Under the pieces are notes generated by a model that saw only the letters and a list, made by a program, of their open reading frames with translations, searched no databases and was not told the DNA's origin. Made by a program: the position numbers and the translations under genes. DNA of 64,000 nucleotides, from assembly GCA_022496205.1 (NCBI GenBank), contig WTXD01000038.1, forward strand, positions 1-64,000. The letters run 5' to 3'. How positions within the stretch are numbered: the stretch's first letter is position 1; each line of letters starts with the position of its first letter. The DNA comes from Gloeopeniophorella convolvens (taxonomy: Eukaryota; Basidiomycota; Agaricomycetes; Russulales). Below, in pieces: positions 45,940-57,881 of the stretch.

Positions 45940-47637
45940 CACGGACGACGGCGCGGATAAAGGTCCCGGTACGTGACTGCCTTGTCTGAGAAGGAGAATT
46001 CCCGCTTGAGCTGAGCTGGCTCTCCCAGCGTTGACGGTGTTGATATGTCCCTTTGTCCTCTGCCTTCCCGGTCCGGATGTGCACGAGGCAGCCGAGCAAC
46101 TCCGACTGGCAGCGTGTGCCAGACAATTGCGTAGTATTTTCTCCGGGAAGGATAGTGTTGGAAAGAGAGCGAGGATCAGAGGTATCGGTCTACACACCTG
46201 TGCAGTGCGCCAACACCTCGGCCTTGACATGTTCGAAGTGAACGCAGTGACTGTCAGGCGGGCTCACGGCGCCATTTACGACTCCAGCTCGGGTCCTCAG
46301 CCATGAAGCAGCGTCACAACGAGGCCCGAGCGAAAGTGAAAGAGGCTCTGCGATATTTGGGATAGCCAGATACGCGATGCATGGCATCCAAATGTGTTGG
46401 CGGGGTTCGAGCGAGACTCGCCAGCGCAAAACGCGTCGAAATTATTGGTCAGAAACCCAACCGTCCAAAAGTGGAACCGAGCAGGTTGCGGGGGTGGATT
46501 TCGACAATCTCCTTTGACCATATGGCATGACTTCCACGCAAAGACAACGACCTTCTCGTGAACTTCCAAGGAAAGTCAACAAGATCTGACAACGGTCTAG
46601 TCTGTGATCCCTCGCCGTCTTGGTTGATGCTGGGTTGGAAGCCTGCAACGTTCAGCGCCGACTGTCGTCCACTTCTCACGTTCGCCAGCACGCAGGGTGA
46701 GTCGGTTCCCAGCGAGAACTATGCGTGAGTGATGCCCATGCCTACCTCTGTAGAGCCACGCCCGCATTCCGCGCGGGCAGCCGTGGACGAGTGGCAACAC
46801 GCCGAGCGGCGCCTGCGGACCCAAGCAGCGTGGAGCGGGTATGCCGGGCGCCGTGGGCTTGCAGATGTGCAGCGCTATGTGCGGCCGCGCGCATGTCGCA
46901 AGTCCGTGTCGCGATTGCCCAGGCGCTGGGTCTTCCGCAATGCTTGGGCGTCGGGATGGTTGGGTGTCTGCAAAATGCGCTCTCGCCTGAATGGCCGCAG
47001 GCGTTGACTGGTGCAGGACACTCACATGGATGTCGCGCCGCTTCTCTCTTTCTCTCTTTTTCTCTCTTCACTTCTTGCAAGTCAAGGCATCAGCTAAGCA
47101 AGTACGCGCGAACCCAAGGTTAGTTCAGCTCAGCTGCTCGGGTGGGGACAATAAGATGTCATATTTTGAATTTCTCTCGCCCTCCACTTCCTGCGTACAC
47201 CGTCAGGGCCTCCGTCTGCGGCGCGCTGATTCTGGGGAGGTAGCTTGCGTAGGCGAACTTTGCTCCTGGCTGCGTTCGTTTCTTGCAGTCCTCCTTGCAA
47301 CTGTGGCGGTCTCTGCAACATCTTCAACAAAGTGGCGTGGCTGACGGCGGAGCATGCGTCAGATACGCTTGCTCTCCGTGGGATAAACAACGTTCGTCAC
47401 TTACAGCTCGACCGCAGATACGGCACGAGGTGCAGACCAGGGTCCCCGAGATCCTGGTATAGGTGGGAGCCGTGTAGAGGAGAAACAGAAACAGGGGAGT
47501 GTCGCAGAGCTCACAGTAGGTTACCTAGGCATCTCGGAAGCCTAACACGTGTCCATGTCCATCATGTACAGCCCACGGGCGATGCACCAACAATAAAACG
47601 GTGAACGTAGGCAATGCCCTATGTTCCAAATGTAGAT
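45940..47637. other. No gene recognised
   Basis: Short overlapping frames only, none with a recognisable motif or convincing splice structure. A minus frame continuing upstream of 45939 probably represents the leader of the membrane-protein gene. Confidence 0.4.
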
Positions 47638-47830
47638 TCAGCCATAACCGTCAACAAAAAGCTCAGCGTTCTTCTTCTTGACCGTGCATTTCTGCTGGAG
47701 GGTCTCGGACATGGGGATCGGGAAACGTCGAGCAGACGCCGCGGCATTGTACCTCGCGTAGCTGTTCGGTGATCCATAGCGACAAAAACGCCAGGCCTGC
47801 CATGAGTATTTGTTGTATTGTCGTGAGCAT
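47638..47830 (-). CDS. Possible micro-gene or gene remnant with a membrane segment
   Basis: Two exons (47753-47830 and 47638-47703), joined in phase 0 across a GT-AG intron, would encode 47 residues: a hydrophobic helix (IQQILMAGLAFLSLWIT) and a basic tail (QQKCTVKKKNAELF). The frame is also open upstream without an ATG (LWFISICCRSLK), so this may be the 3' part of a larger or broken gene. It lies in the row of small minus-strand membrane-protein genes but lacks the DVFVHR domain. Confidence 0.3.
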
Positions 47831-48066
47831 CCAGACAACGACATGCGGTGCTTCGTTGTTTATTAGACGCTTTAGTGAACGACAGCATATCGAGATAAAC
47901 CATAAGGCAGAATTAGTGTCGTGTGTAATAAGAGTGTATACGCGGGGAGAATTCTAGGAGCGTCCGAGTGCGTAGTATTATGCTAGTCAGGCACGGTATT
48001 GTATAGTGTATGGTGGTGCACGTTCTGAATGACCAAGCGGCACCGTCGTTGGACGAGTTGCAGCCA

Positions 48067-48615
48067 TCAGGCATCACCGTGCTCCGCGATTAGCCTATTA
48101 TACGTACTTTTTGCGACCCATCGGGGCCACAGCCTTTCGGTCCGTCCCGCAAAGAATAATAAATGAGGCATCGTTGGATGCGTAGTGTCACCAGCCAACG
48201 TGACCCACACACCACCTTCGGAATACATCCACGATTGCACCGAGTTGGAGCCCACGCGGTGCACGAAGACGTCCCACAGCTCTGGGGCAGGCTCGAGATG
48301 ACCTGTGTGCGGTGGTGTCGTACGTTGTGCCAAGCCGGTCGTCTGATAATACGTGAACTTCCGGTCGGTGTCGTATATCTTCTCTTTCTGGCCACGAATG
48401 AGGTTTTCTACGGGCAACATAAGCGCCTGCCCAAGTTGGGGGTCCGATGGGCTAAAGGGTCTCTGTTGAGCAGCAGCGGGCGGGAGGCAGCAGCTGGCGT
48501 ACCCAGGTACAGGGGCGGTTGTGCCTGCAGGGAGCACGCGTGCTCCCCATAAGAAATAAATAGCAGAGAAGAGGAAGAGGAAGACGAGGATGAGGATAGA
48601 GGGTACAACAACCAT
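48067..48615 (-). CDS. Single-pass membrane protein with divergent DVFVHR domain (2)
   Basis: Intronless frame of 182 residues starting at ATG 48615. Residues 1-27 are a membrane segment (MVVVPSILILVFLFLFSAIY). A short Pro/Ala-rich linker follows. The C-terminal domain has the same landmarks as its neighbours, with more change: WDVFVHRVG, VQSWMYSEGGVW, THPTMPH, TERLWPRWVAKSTYNRL. The upstream frame has no nearer ATG that would keep the membrane helix at the N-terminus. A TATA box lies 36 bp upstream. The function is unknown. Confidence 0.7.
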   Translation of the reverse strand: MVVVPSILILVFLFLFSAIYFLWGARVLPAGTTAPVPGYASCCLPPAAAQQRPFSPSDPQLGQALMLPVENLIRGQKEKIYDTDRKFTYYQTTGLAQRTTPPHTGHLEPAPELWDVFVHRVGSNSVQSWMYSEGGVWVTLAGDTTHPTMPHLLFFAGRTERLWPRWVAKSTYNRLIAEHGDA

Positions 48616-48650
48616 GGTTGCAGGTAAGAAGATAGTCGCCCTTCCCCTGC

Positions 48651-48657
48651 TTATATA
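48651..48657 (-). promoter_or_regulatory. TATA box of membrane-protein gene 2
   Basis: TATATAA on the minus strand, about 36 bp before the ATG at 48615, implying a very short leader. Confidence 0.55.
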
Positions 48658-48786
48658 CCTCGCGCAGGGGCCGTTCCCACGCGCAGACGGCTCTAAGACG
48701 TCCGCAATAAGCTCCAGGGGTTCGGGTTCGGCGTCGTACGTCCGTGAAGACACAGCATGAATTTCCGCGAACGGGAAAATAGACAA

Positions 48787-50444
48787 TTCGAATTCAATAC
48801 AGGGAACGCGCTCTCTGCTGCTACCTGGAGGTGATTGGGATCACTGGCGGCCTTTTGCCATGATGATCTGGGGGATGGGCTCCATCAGGGTGTAACTCAC
48901 ATCTCACGGGTCCGAATTTGAACACATACGATGACTCTGGGAACGATCCTTGACACCGACGATGCTAGCCGTGCTCTCATTGAGTTTTCCGTCGAACGGC
49001 GTCCTGACCCAATTTGGTAAATTCGGGGGAGTCACGTGATGAAAGTACCACCTGTGTGACCGCGGTCGCGACACGAGTGACCTGGTGCCCTCAAGTAGGT
49101 GTTTGCATACGTTTGGAGGATGAGAATACCTGCAGCTATGATGAGGAAGGTAGGTCTGTGTGAGCCCTGTCTAGATATGGTAAATTGAGAAGTAACGTAA
49201 TATGAGGAACGACCTACTTACACGCCGAGCCAATCGCAAAAATGGCCCGATGATCTTCAAAAAGTCAGAGCGCACTGGGGAGGCCCAGGGCCAGATCCCA
49301 GTTGGTGCCGGGAGATAGGCAGCGTTGCCTTGAACGGAGTAACTGGGTGTAATGGTATCGATATTTCCGTTCTGGTTTTGTGACCTCAGAACGACGCTGC
49401 ACATAATTGATTGAGAATTTGTATCTGCAGGTTGAAGAGCCTCAGGGATGCCATGTCGGAAGGAGCAGAGGCATCATTGGTAACCTGTACTTGAACTTTC
49501 GACAAGTCGATGCGCTAGTTGCCATGTCAGAGGTGCATTCCATGAAATGTGACAAACAGCGAACGCACGCAAATCACGTCGAAGGTCACGCCCAGAGATC
49601 CGTGGCCGGTGGATTCCAGAGGCACAGATGAGAGCACTGTGGAAAAGATGCAAGTCAAAGCGGGCTGAATGTTTCACGGTCGCGGGTCGTGGAGTGGAGT
49701 CGAAGTCTATCGTTGTGTTGATAAGATATGCAAGAGTGGTGATGGTACCCAGAAGGCTAGACGCAAGCGGAGCTGCACGAAGCGGCGACAGGTTTTAGGT
49801 ATGAGGATTGATTGCGAAGCAAGAAACCAACAGAGCGCTACAGAGTGCTGCCCTACACTTTGGATGACACCCCCGTCGTGGATAGCGGACCATGCGATGG
49901 TGACGCGCTGCAGTCAACACACAGTGGTAAGCGGGTGTTACTGAGCGAGGATAGTCTCATAGAGACCTATACGATGTTGTGGATATGCGCGGCAGGGCAG
50001 AGATTATGGCGTCGGAATGCACATGTCGTGACCGTGCAGAACGTCGGACTTAGTATGATGTCGACAGCGGCCTACAGCGGCTGCCGCTTCAGAGCCCCAC
50101 CTCCACTGAGAACCCTAACCCTATGCATCTCCAGAGAGAATATCGACCGTCCTCAAGACCCTAAGCTCTTCAAGTTGACTCTTTCTACATTATGCGAGGA
50201 CTACAAATATTGTGATGCGGAAACCTTCGAAAACGCGTTATTTTTAACATTCCCGCTGTGCGATCAATACTGAACGTGGGGCGAGGCTGGCGTAGCGGCA
50301 TGAGCGGGCCGCAAGGAGAGGAAGACGCCGGGAATCTATCGCAACGTCGGTTTATCTGCCGCGGCGGTCTCCTAGATCTGCCTGACTCCCTCCACCCTGC
50401 TTATCCTCGCTGCGCATCTTGAACACCCGCTGGAATGAAGGACC
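48787..50444. other. Sparse region; one doubtful small exon
   Basis: A minus-strand frame at 49171-49404 (MCSVVLRSQNQNG, then PTGIWPWASPVRSDFLKIIG) with a GTAAGTAGG donor near 49224 could be a first exon. No convincing downstream exon was found. A plus-strand frame of 153 codons (49812-50273) shows no motif and is probably chance. Nothing else is seen. Confidence 0.3.
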
Positions 50445-51494
50445 TCAGCCCTCCTGCGCCGCCCAAGACTGCAGATTCCCCGCCGTTGCCGCACCATCAC
50501 TACGCCTCTTCTTCCGTTCCAACCCCTCGAACGTTATTTGCTTCACCCACCTCGCGCGTTCGCCAGCACGCATGAAGAATCGGTGCTCCGGCAGCACCGG
50601 GTGCATGGCGCCGTGCCCGAGCGGCTGCCAGTGCGCGCCCATGCAGAGCCACGCCTGCACGCCCTGCGGGCAGCGATGCACGAACACGTCGAGCGGCTGC
50701 GGCCCGCCGGAGAGTTCGCGCGGCGCTGAGAGGGGTGCGGCACCGGACGACTCGAACAATCTGAAGCAGGAGTTGGGGGCGCCATAGACCTTGCGCAGGT
50801 GCATATGTATGTAGTCCGGAGCGCCCGACGGAGACCAGGCCGCTGACGTCGTCTCCGCTGCCTCTGGGAGCGGGTAGAGCTGCGTCTGTGGCGTAGCCGT
50901 TGGGACAGGGACCGGGGTGTATCTGCAATGGCGCGTCGCTCTCGCCTCAGTGACCACCGAGCGGTCGCTTAGGCGTGGAATACTTACGTGGGTGCGTCGC
51001 GCAGCCGCATCTCCTGCTGCATCTCCCTCAGGGCAGCGAGCGTCCGCTGGCAGATGCGGGCAAGCTTGGGGGGAGCCAGTCAGCTCCGCAGATCGAACCA
51101 GGAAATGAGCGAAAGACCGTACTTCCTCACTCTCTTGCCCCTGCGATTCAGCGCCTCCCGCTGGTTGAATTAGCACCTCAGGGCGTGGCACATCTGACGC
51201 CTCTGTTTCTGGGCCAATTGGTGGCGTTGGCACGCGCGACTGCTGGCTACGCTCGTCTGCTGGAGTTGTCCATACAGCTGTGCGTGCTGCTACGAAACCC
51301 CCTGCAACAATGTCGAAAACGTGACGGGACTGACATAACCTGTATTCAAGGTGGGCGCCCCGTACGAATCATAGCAGACTTACAATTTGATGCCAAAGGC
51401 GGCGCGCAGTGCGAGCAAAGATCCATGTTATCGTGATGCAGGCGAGTCCCATGTAAATCGCGAAGAGATTGACGAAGCTCATAGGGTCCATCAT
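50445..51494 (-). CDS. Single-pass membrane protein with DVFVHR domain (3)
   Basis: Four exons (51384-51494, 51123-51329, 50988-51064, 50445-50922) give an exact 290-residue frame. The start is ATGATG at 51494. The membrane segment is FVNLFAIYMGLACITITWIF. A linker follows with a short amphipathic helix (ARICQRTLAALREMQQEMRL) encoded by exon 3. The C-terminal domain reads GAAPLSAP, PLDVFVHRCPQGVQAWLC, HGAMHPVLPEHRFFMRAGER, RWVKQITFEGLER. It belongs to the same family as the genes at 44844, 48067 and 62756. The function is unknown. Confidence 0.8.
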
Positions 51495-52480
51495 GGCAGA
51501 CTGTCTAGAGGTCTTTGTGGCTACAGAAGAAGAGTGCGCGACTGCGCAAAAATAAATCAATGCACTACTTCGCACCAACAAAGAAAACACACACGGACCA
51601 CAATGTGGGATAAACCATATACAGAGTTAATTGTCGATAGCGGCCGACAACGCGCATCTGAGTACTTAGTTTGTCCTTCTACGAAATATGGGCAGCAGAT
51701 CGAGCGCGTGCATGAATTATCATCAGAGCGGGCGCAACCTGACGCGGACATGCCAATGTGGCGTCATGAGTAAGTATCCAGACGACGCGTGTTCGGTTTC
51801 ACATATGATCCGCAAACAAACAAAAAAGGACTCTCGTTTATGGTGAACGGCGTGATAATTAAGAACGAAGCACCCCCAACGATTGACAGGCCTCACAGCA
51901 ACGGATCGGCAGAAGGCTGGGAGACGGTGGGGTCGATTGGAGGGCATTGACGGCGATTACAAGGTGCCCGACTATCCACGGTGCGAAAACTTCCACTATA
52001 CACATGCGTCAGACGTGTTGTTAGACAGACCACGCAAGCAAGTCCAATGGTGTATAGCATCCATCGTCTATAGGTTACGATTAGCGAAATTGCGATCAGG
52101 TAGGAAAAGTGGACATACCAAGAATATGAGAGATAAAGAAACGCAAAGTAGTCCCAAGCGAACCTCTAGAAGAGCCGCACGAACAAGGGGTCTCCAGGGA
52201 CGATGACGATGCCGCTGGCCACACTGACAGCTGCATTTTGCAAAGTGAGATATGGGTGCTCATTGCGAAGTCCGCAGCTTGAATCGGAGAAGGCGGTAGG
52301 TGGGACCCCGTGGGTACTTTTGTGTGCCGTGATGGGCCGCTCACACATTGGGGCCGGACGCTAAGCCCAAGAATACAACGCAGTCGCTGAGACGGGACAC
52401 GGAGAACTCATACTACAGCAAAGGGCGTGCAAATGCAGCGCGCAGTCTCGATCGAGAGGTCGCACTACTACTTGTCGCTG
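51495..52480. other. No gene recognised
   Basis: Only short frames. A minus frame near 52166-52348 (ending GIVIVPGDPLFVRLF) has no recognisable partner. The right part probably includes the 3' flank of VPS68 relic 5. Confidence 0.4.
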
Positions 52481-52489
52481 ACGCTCTAT

Positions 52490-53060
52490 GCGATACAGAG
52501 TGCGCGTGGAGAGCACAGGCGAGGCATTCGCCGCAACGTTCGCGTAGCCTTAGTACTGATACTGCTGCTGGTAGCCGGAGATAGCATGCTTGAACACGAG
52601 CAGCACCTGCAGGTGGGGGGCATCAGCGAGCAATTCAGAATCAAGCTGAGGGGAACGACACACAATGCTGCCAGCGAGCCCTCCCACCATGAGTAAAAAT
52701 GAGCCGGGCGCATCACCGAAGTCCGCATCGCCACACGCGTGGTCCTTATCAACTATGTTCGTCACAAGCAAGCCGAGCAGCGCGCGCAGCGGCGGCACAC
52801 AGACAGCGAAGCTGACGTGCACGGATAGTCCTACTTGTCGTACGGCGGGTGAGCGTGTAGAGTACGGTGAATATTGCGGGGTCAAAGAAAGGCCGCAGGC
52901 GGAGCAAAGACTGGGCGAGTGGGGTGGGCGGGATAGGGAGGGGGAAGTACTTACGAGGCCGTCGCCCGTGATACGGCTGTGCTTACCTTGTCGTGGTCGT
53001 GGTCGGTGGCGACGTTGTGTGAAACAGCGCAGCGGCTGGCGAGGAGCGCCGAGAGCGAAG
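52490..53060 (-). pseudogene. VPS68/UPF0220 relic 5 (inverted)
   Basis: Minus-strand relic preceding CHAT-F. Most of exon 1 and the ATG are gone. Exon 2 remains (VHVSFAVCVPPLRALLGLLV, VTNIVDKDHACGDADFGDAP), as does exon 3 (ISGYQQQYQY followed by a stop where the intact gene has Tyr). It retains the region after LLGM that relics 1-4 have lost, so it is not derived from the left-array relics. Confidence 0.8.
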
Positions 53061-53476
53061 CCAGAGCGTGGGAAACCAAATCGATGAGCGAGGATTCACG
53101 TGACAATAGAGTGGCTCCAGCTCTCGTCAGGACTCACTTCATTCCTCTGAAGCTCATGCCGCCATATGCCCATTACTGCGCGAAAATCATATACAGCCCC
53201 TACCGTTCATCCCGCATTCGCCGGCGCCCCGACTCCATCGAATGGCTGTGGCTCGCCATAGGGCTACTCACGCTCGCCCTTAGGCTAGGAAGCTATCGCA
53301 GTCCTCGTGCCCGTCGCGCGGATCCAATATTATTCTACTGATCACACTGCCCCCCATGTGCATGGCGCTCCTGCCTTACTTCAACTTCACCGCCCTCGCC
53401 GCCGTCTTTCTCTTCTTTATCCCCCCTGAAACAACTCATCCTGGAGCCCGAAGTATACGGCGGTCACAGTGGTGCA

Positions 53477-56400
53477 AGCATGGATGGCGGCTCATGCAAT
53501 ACAATACGGGTACCTTTCTTTGTGCTTTGCACAAGCCCAATACAAATTTCTCGTATACCGCTCTCAGGTGCGCATTTATTCGGAACGTCTCTGCGGCCAT
53601 GAGTTGCTGAGCACCAGATGTCCAGAACAAGTGCGTTTTCAAGCTTACAGCGAATGGATGGGGACTTTGTTACATCTTCAGCGTGCGTCCCAACCACGAG
53701 TCGCTCATCCCCGCTCGTGTCACTCCGGAGCCACGTGGAATACTTATTTCCGGAGCAGGTGACAGCAAGCCAGTCGACAACGACTGGTTTGCCGACGGCG
53801 AGAAACTGCTCTCTACGCTCCCTCGGAAACACATACTGCTCAGCTATATCCTCAATGCTATGTTTGCAAATGCCCGGACAGACGTGCTGCTAGAGCCCTC
53901 ATATGATGTTGTTCTCTTGCTCATCGAACAAGTTATTCTTCCATGCTGCACCAGGGCAATCCTTCTTCCCTTCACGATGGAAAACCCAGAGCTCGAGTCC
54001 CCCTTCATCATTTCCGCATTTTTTTGTCTCTCGGACGCACTTGGAAGACGCTTCTATCGCACGCATCGACTTTCTGACCTGGACGCAGCACTCACGTACT
54101 ACCGTCACCTTCAGCGCATCCGCATACCCGAACCTGTCTGGGTGGCACGTTCTCGATTATCGAGAGACTTTGCAATCCTTGTCCAGTGGAAGATCCGATT
54201 GGACCCCGCTAACGAAGGAGCACACCTCGACGAGTTGGTTACACTCTCTTCCAGCTTCCTCCCATCCCCTTCAATAGACGCCCGAATAGATGCAGACCTC
54301 GTCGATTTCCTCGAAATATCGACCCTTCGGATCTGTCAAGCGTGGAGACATGATGAGCTGTCACGCTCTGCCGAGCGATTTGCCAGTCACATTCGCGTGT
54401 TCCTTGGCGTCTGTCAGCTCGCATATCGCCCACGACTGTCGATCATGCTCGCTTTAATGCTCACAGAGCTTCGTCTTCCAAATCACGCTGGTCGCGCGGA
54501 GATCGCGGCATTGGTAGAAGACAGCTTCCCTCTCCTACCTTCAAGCAGTGCTTTGCGTTCCTTTGCATCAGATCGCTTCAATGACCTTCTCTCGGGCGCG
54601 TCGCTAGATGCAGAAGAGGCGGAGCTCTTGCGGTATCGGGTTTCTCTTGAGGTGAAACGGTCGCAGGATATCTTCCGCACTGAGTATCTTCGCCGCATGA
54701 CGGGTGTACTACTACGACGCCACGAAGAATTCGGGGACGAGAGTGGTCTGGAAGAAGCGCAGCGCTGTTTGGAGGAGTTGCACAGGATGTCAGAGCCAGG
54801 ACTTGGGTCGACCCCATCTGAACTGCGCCTGGAAGACCTGGCCACATCAAAGGTTTTCGAAATGAGCCTCACAACTACGGGTATAGCATTTTCGCATGTC
54901 TGGTAGATCCGATGAGCTCACCCACACGATCTGTAGGTGCGCTCTCCAAGGATCCCATCCCTGATCTAGGCGTCTATCGGGGGAATCTGGAACAGATCGA
55001 ACTCGGGTTCGAAGCACTGATTCAAAGTGCAACACTCGATGAATGGATCCGCTTCCGGCACTCGCTTTGTGAAAGCATTTCTGCCTTGGGCTCGTGGGGT
55101 GGTATCGAGGACTTGGATCTGTGCATCAGGTTTTTGAAGACCATTCACGATGCCCTGCCCCGCGGCCACCGTTTCATTCGAGACAACCCCCGTTTGTCTC
55201 AAAACCTCCTTGCTGCTCTTTTCCATCGACGGTTCCTGTTACTTCGTCGCCGTGAAGACCTGGAGGAATGTCTTTCGATGTACGAAGCCAGCTGCAAAGG
55301 TCATCGCCCTGGTGACGCGTGGAGATTGGGCAATCTCGACGGGTGGGCACAGCTCGCACGACAGAATAGTCACCCTTTTGCACTCCGCGCATACGAGAGC
55401 GCAATGCTCGCCATGCAACGCGTCGTGGAATGGGGACCTGACCTCCAGGCGCAGCGCGCTTACTTCAAGCGTGGAAAGGCCGTGGGCACTCGAACGTCGT
55501 TGGACTACGCATCCTATCAAATCGAGAAAAACCAGCTGCAGGGCGCCGTCGAAATCCTTGAGCACGGGAGATCTCTTCTCTGGTCCATGATGCGGGGCTT
55601 ACGCGCCCCTGTGGGTCAGCTCCGTGCGGTCAATCCCGACTTGGCCGACAAGTATCTTTGCATTACCCATGACCTTGAATCCATCACCACAGAATCTAGT
55701 GCCCTACGTCAAGACTCCTCTTTCGTCACGGGTTCATCCAGGAACCCAATCAGGACCATCGAGGAGGATGTGTTCGGGCGGGTCTTTGAGGCGCAGCGGC
55801 GGTTGCTGAGGGAGAGGAAGGCAATCATTTCCCGGATTCGGCAGCTCCCAGGCTTCGAGCACTTCCTCGCCGCAGCGCCATTCCACAGTCTCCAAAATGC
55901 AGCCTCAAGTGGGCCCATCGTCGTCGTTAATCACTCCAGATGGCGTTCCGACATCCTCATCATTGTTCACGATGCACCTCTGACTCACATCCGCCTCGGA
56001 GACGATTTCTATCAACGCGCGAATGCTCTATCGTCTTCTCTCTCAAAAGCGCGCAGCTCAGAAGACGGCTTGGACTCGGACGAGTATGAACAAGCACTAC
56101 GCTTCGTCCTTCACGAACTTTACCTACTCATCGGCCGTCAGGTCATCGACAGGCTTGACACGCTCGGTATCCCCAGACGGTCTCGGTTGTGGCTCTACCC
56201 GACCTCAGTCCTCTGCTCTCTCCCTCTCCACGCCATGGGACCAACGGCCCATCAGATCCAGAGACCGACTCTCGCGAACGCTATTCTTCGGATGAATACG
56301 TTTGTTCGTACACCCCGACACTCGGTGCGCTCATCGAGTCTCGCATACCTACTTCTGGGCGCGTTCAAACCGGACTCTGGATCCATCGCTCCTGCTTGTA

Positions 56401-56982
56401 GCCCAACCCAACGACCCGTCTCTCATGGATGTCTCCAAAGAGATCGCGTCGATCGAGTCTGTGCCGGGGATGCTGGTGTCAAAGCTCGCCTCGAACGAGG
56501 CGACTCGAGAATCGGTCATCGAACGTCTCAAGGGGCACAAGATGGTCCATTTCGCGTGCCACGGCTTGCTCGTGGAAGACAAGCCGTTCGACGCGTCGTT
56601 CAAGCTGCATGGCAGCGACCGCCTGACGCTCCTCGACATCATACGATCCCAACTTCCAGATGCCGAGCTGGCATTCCTCTCCGCCTGCCACACTGCAGAG
56701 CTCGCAGACACAAAGGAGCCAGACGAGATGCTGCACCTCGCGGCAGCGATGCAATACTGCGGCTTCCGCAGCGTGGTTGGAACGATGTGGGAGATGGCAG
56801 ACAAGGATGGGAAGGACATGGCGAAGCATTTCTATCGCCGGTTGCTATCTCCGCGATGGGATGCCAGTGTCTCCATTGCGGAGCGGTCTGCGAAAGCGCT
56901 ACAATTTGCGGTCCAGAAACTGAGACTGAAGAGAGGGATGACGACGGAGCGGTGGGTGAACTTTGTTCACTATGGAGCGTGA
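53477..56982 (+). pseudogene. TPR-CHAT copy F, inverted, frameshifted in the CHAT linker
   Basis: Plus-strand TPR-CHAT copy, inverted relative to A-E. A possible first exon starts near 53477. The conserved first exon ends at 53682. Intron 53683-53758, exon 53759-54880, intron 54881-54936, exon 54937-56982. All repeats are open. Two length differences from copy C break the frame: +2 near 56242 (after HAMGP) and +8 near 56370 (after GRV). The terminal frame still encodes MVHFACHG, AFLSACHTAE and WVNFVHYGA. Unlike the other copies, its upstream exon joins in frame (VRIYSERLCGHELLSTRC), because one base of the usual ATGGAG start is missing. It is either a pseudogene or a gene with sequencing errors. 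Confidence 0.75.
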
Positions 56983-57202
56983 TTGAATCTGCTGCTGCTA
57001 CAAGTTGGGAAATGGCCGTACGTACGAATCCGAGCGGTATCCTTCCTTACTTTGACCGCTGACGTTCTGCCAGGTGACGCTCAGATTGGTTCAGCACCCG
57101 AGCGCGTCGTGCGCTGACCCTGTGATTATGATTTGTCCGCTCGTTGTATACCGTGTCCATGGCCTTGGACGAAGTTATTACTGGGATCGAGACTGTACCG
57201 TT

Positions 57203-57282
57203 TTTTTTTTTTTGAATCCATTTACGTGCACCTCGCGTATAGAACCCCATGTAGCACGATAATCCTTCGTATCCTCCAACTA
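57203..57282 (-). mobile_element. Short poly(A)-tailed retroposon, third copy
   Basis: About 80 bp in minus orientation. On the plus strand it appears as a T-run followed by GAATCCATTTACGTGCACCT and AGAACCCCATGTAGCACG. The 17-bp duplication ATCGAGACTGTACCGTT flanks it at 57186-57202 and 57283-57299. It has the same 3' end as the copies at 24681 and 28303. Confidence 0.85.
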
Positions 57283-57808
57283 ATCGAGACTGTACCGTTA
57301 TTTCATACTGTGAACGTTTACGATACTCAGTCGCTCTCGCCCCTTCAGTGGTGACCAGTGACTAGTTGATGTACATACCAGGTCCAAATTCGAAGTAGAA
57401 GTTTGGAGCAGATATTCCCCGGCGATCACGCGCTACTCGACGCCATGGCTCGTGCTTTGAAGCGCCCAATCCGGCAGTCGCCGAATTCGGCAGTTCCAGG
57501 CCTTGGCATTCTTTCTTCGCCGCAAGTTCTTCCCTTCGATTCTCAAAGGTTTGCAGACCTCCGAGGATCCAGCTTTTCCTTGCGTCGCAGATGCAGAATC
57601 TATGGTATTGGGATTCAGACCACGTTGGCAGCTGAAAAGATCGCGTGGTGAGCACCAAAGACGGGCCTTCTGCGGCCTGCCTGTGAACGCTGGGGCTTAC
57701 GCAGTATTCCCAAGCGAATGGCGGCCGCATGCTTCGTCCGCCGTCCTTTGGGAATGGTGCACTCACGCTGATCCCATGGCGCCCAATGACTTCGTGTGGT
57801 ACGAGACG

Positions 57809-57816
57809 TATATAAA
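57809..57816 (+). promoter_or_regulatory. TATA box of the sedolisin gene
   Basis: TATATAAA, 66 bp upstream of the ATG at 57882. It is a canonical position for a strongly regulated fungal promoter. Confidence 0.65.
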
Positions 57817-57881
57817 GCTGGCCCGCTCCAGCGGCCATCAGCTCCGCGACGTGGCAGCAGCGACCGTGGTACCACCCCACC

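Noticed and set aside
49812..50273. 153-codon plus-strand frame as a gene
   Set aside because: No motif, no homologue in the window, no supporting splice sites; the neighbourhood genes are on the other strand.
56236..56420. Additional intron to explain the frame change in CHAT-F
   Set aside because: A GT...TAG pair exists (GTTCAAACC to CTTGTAG), but its phase does not restore the frame, so indels are the simpler reading.
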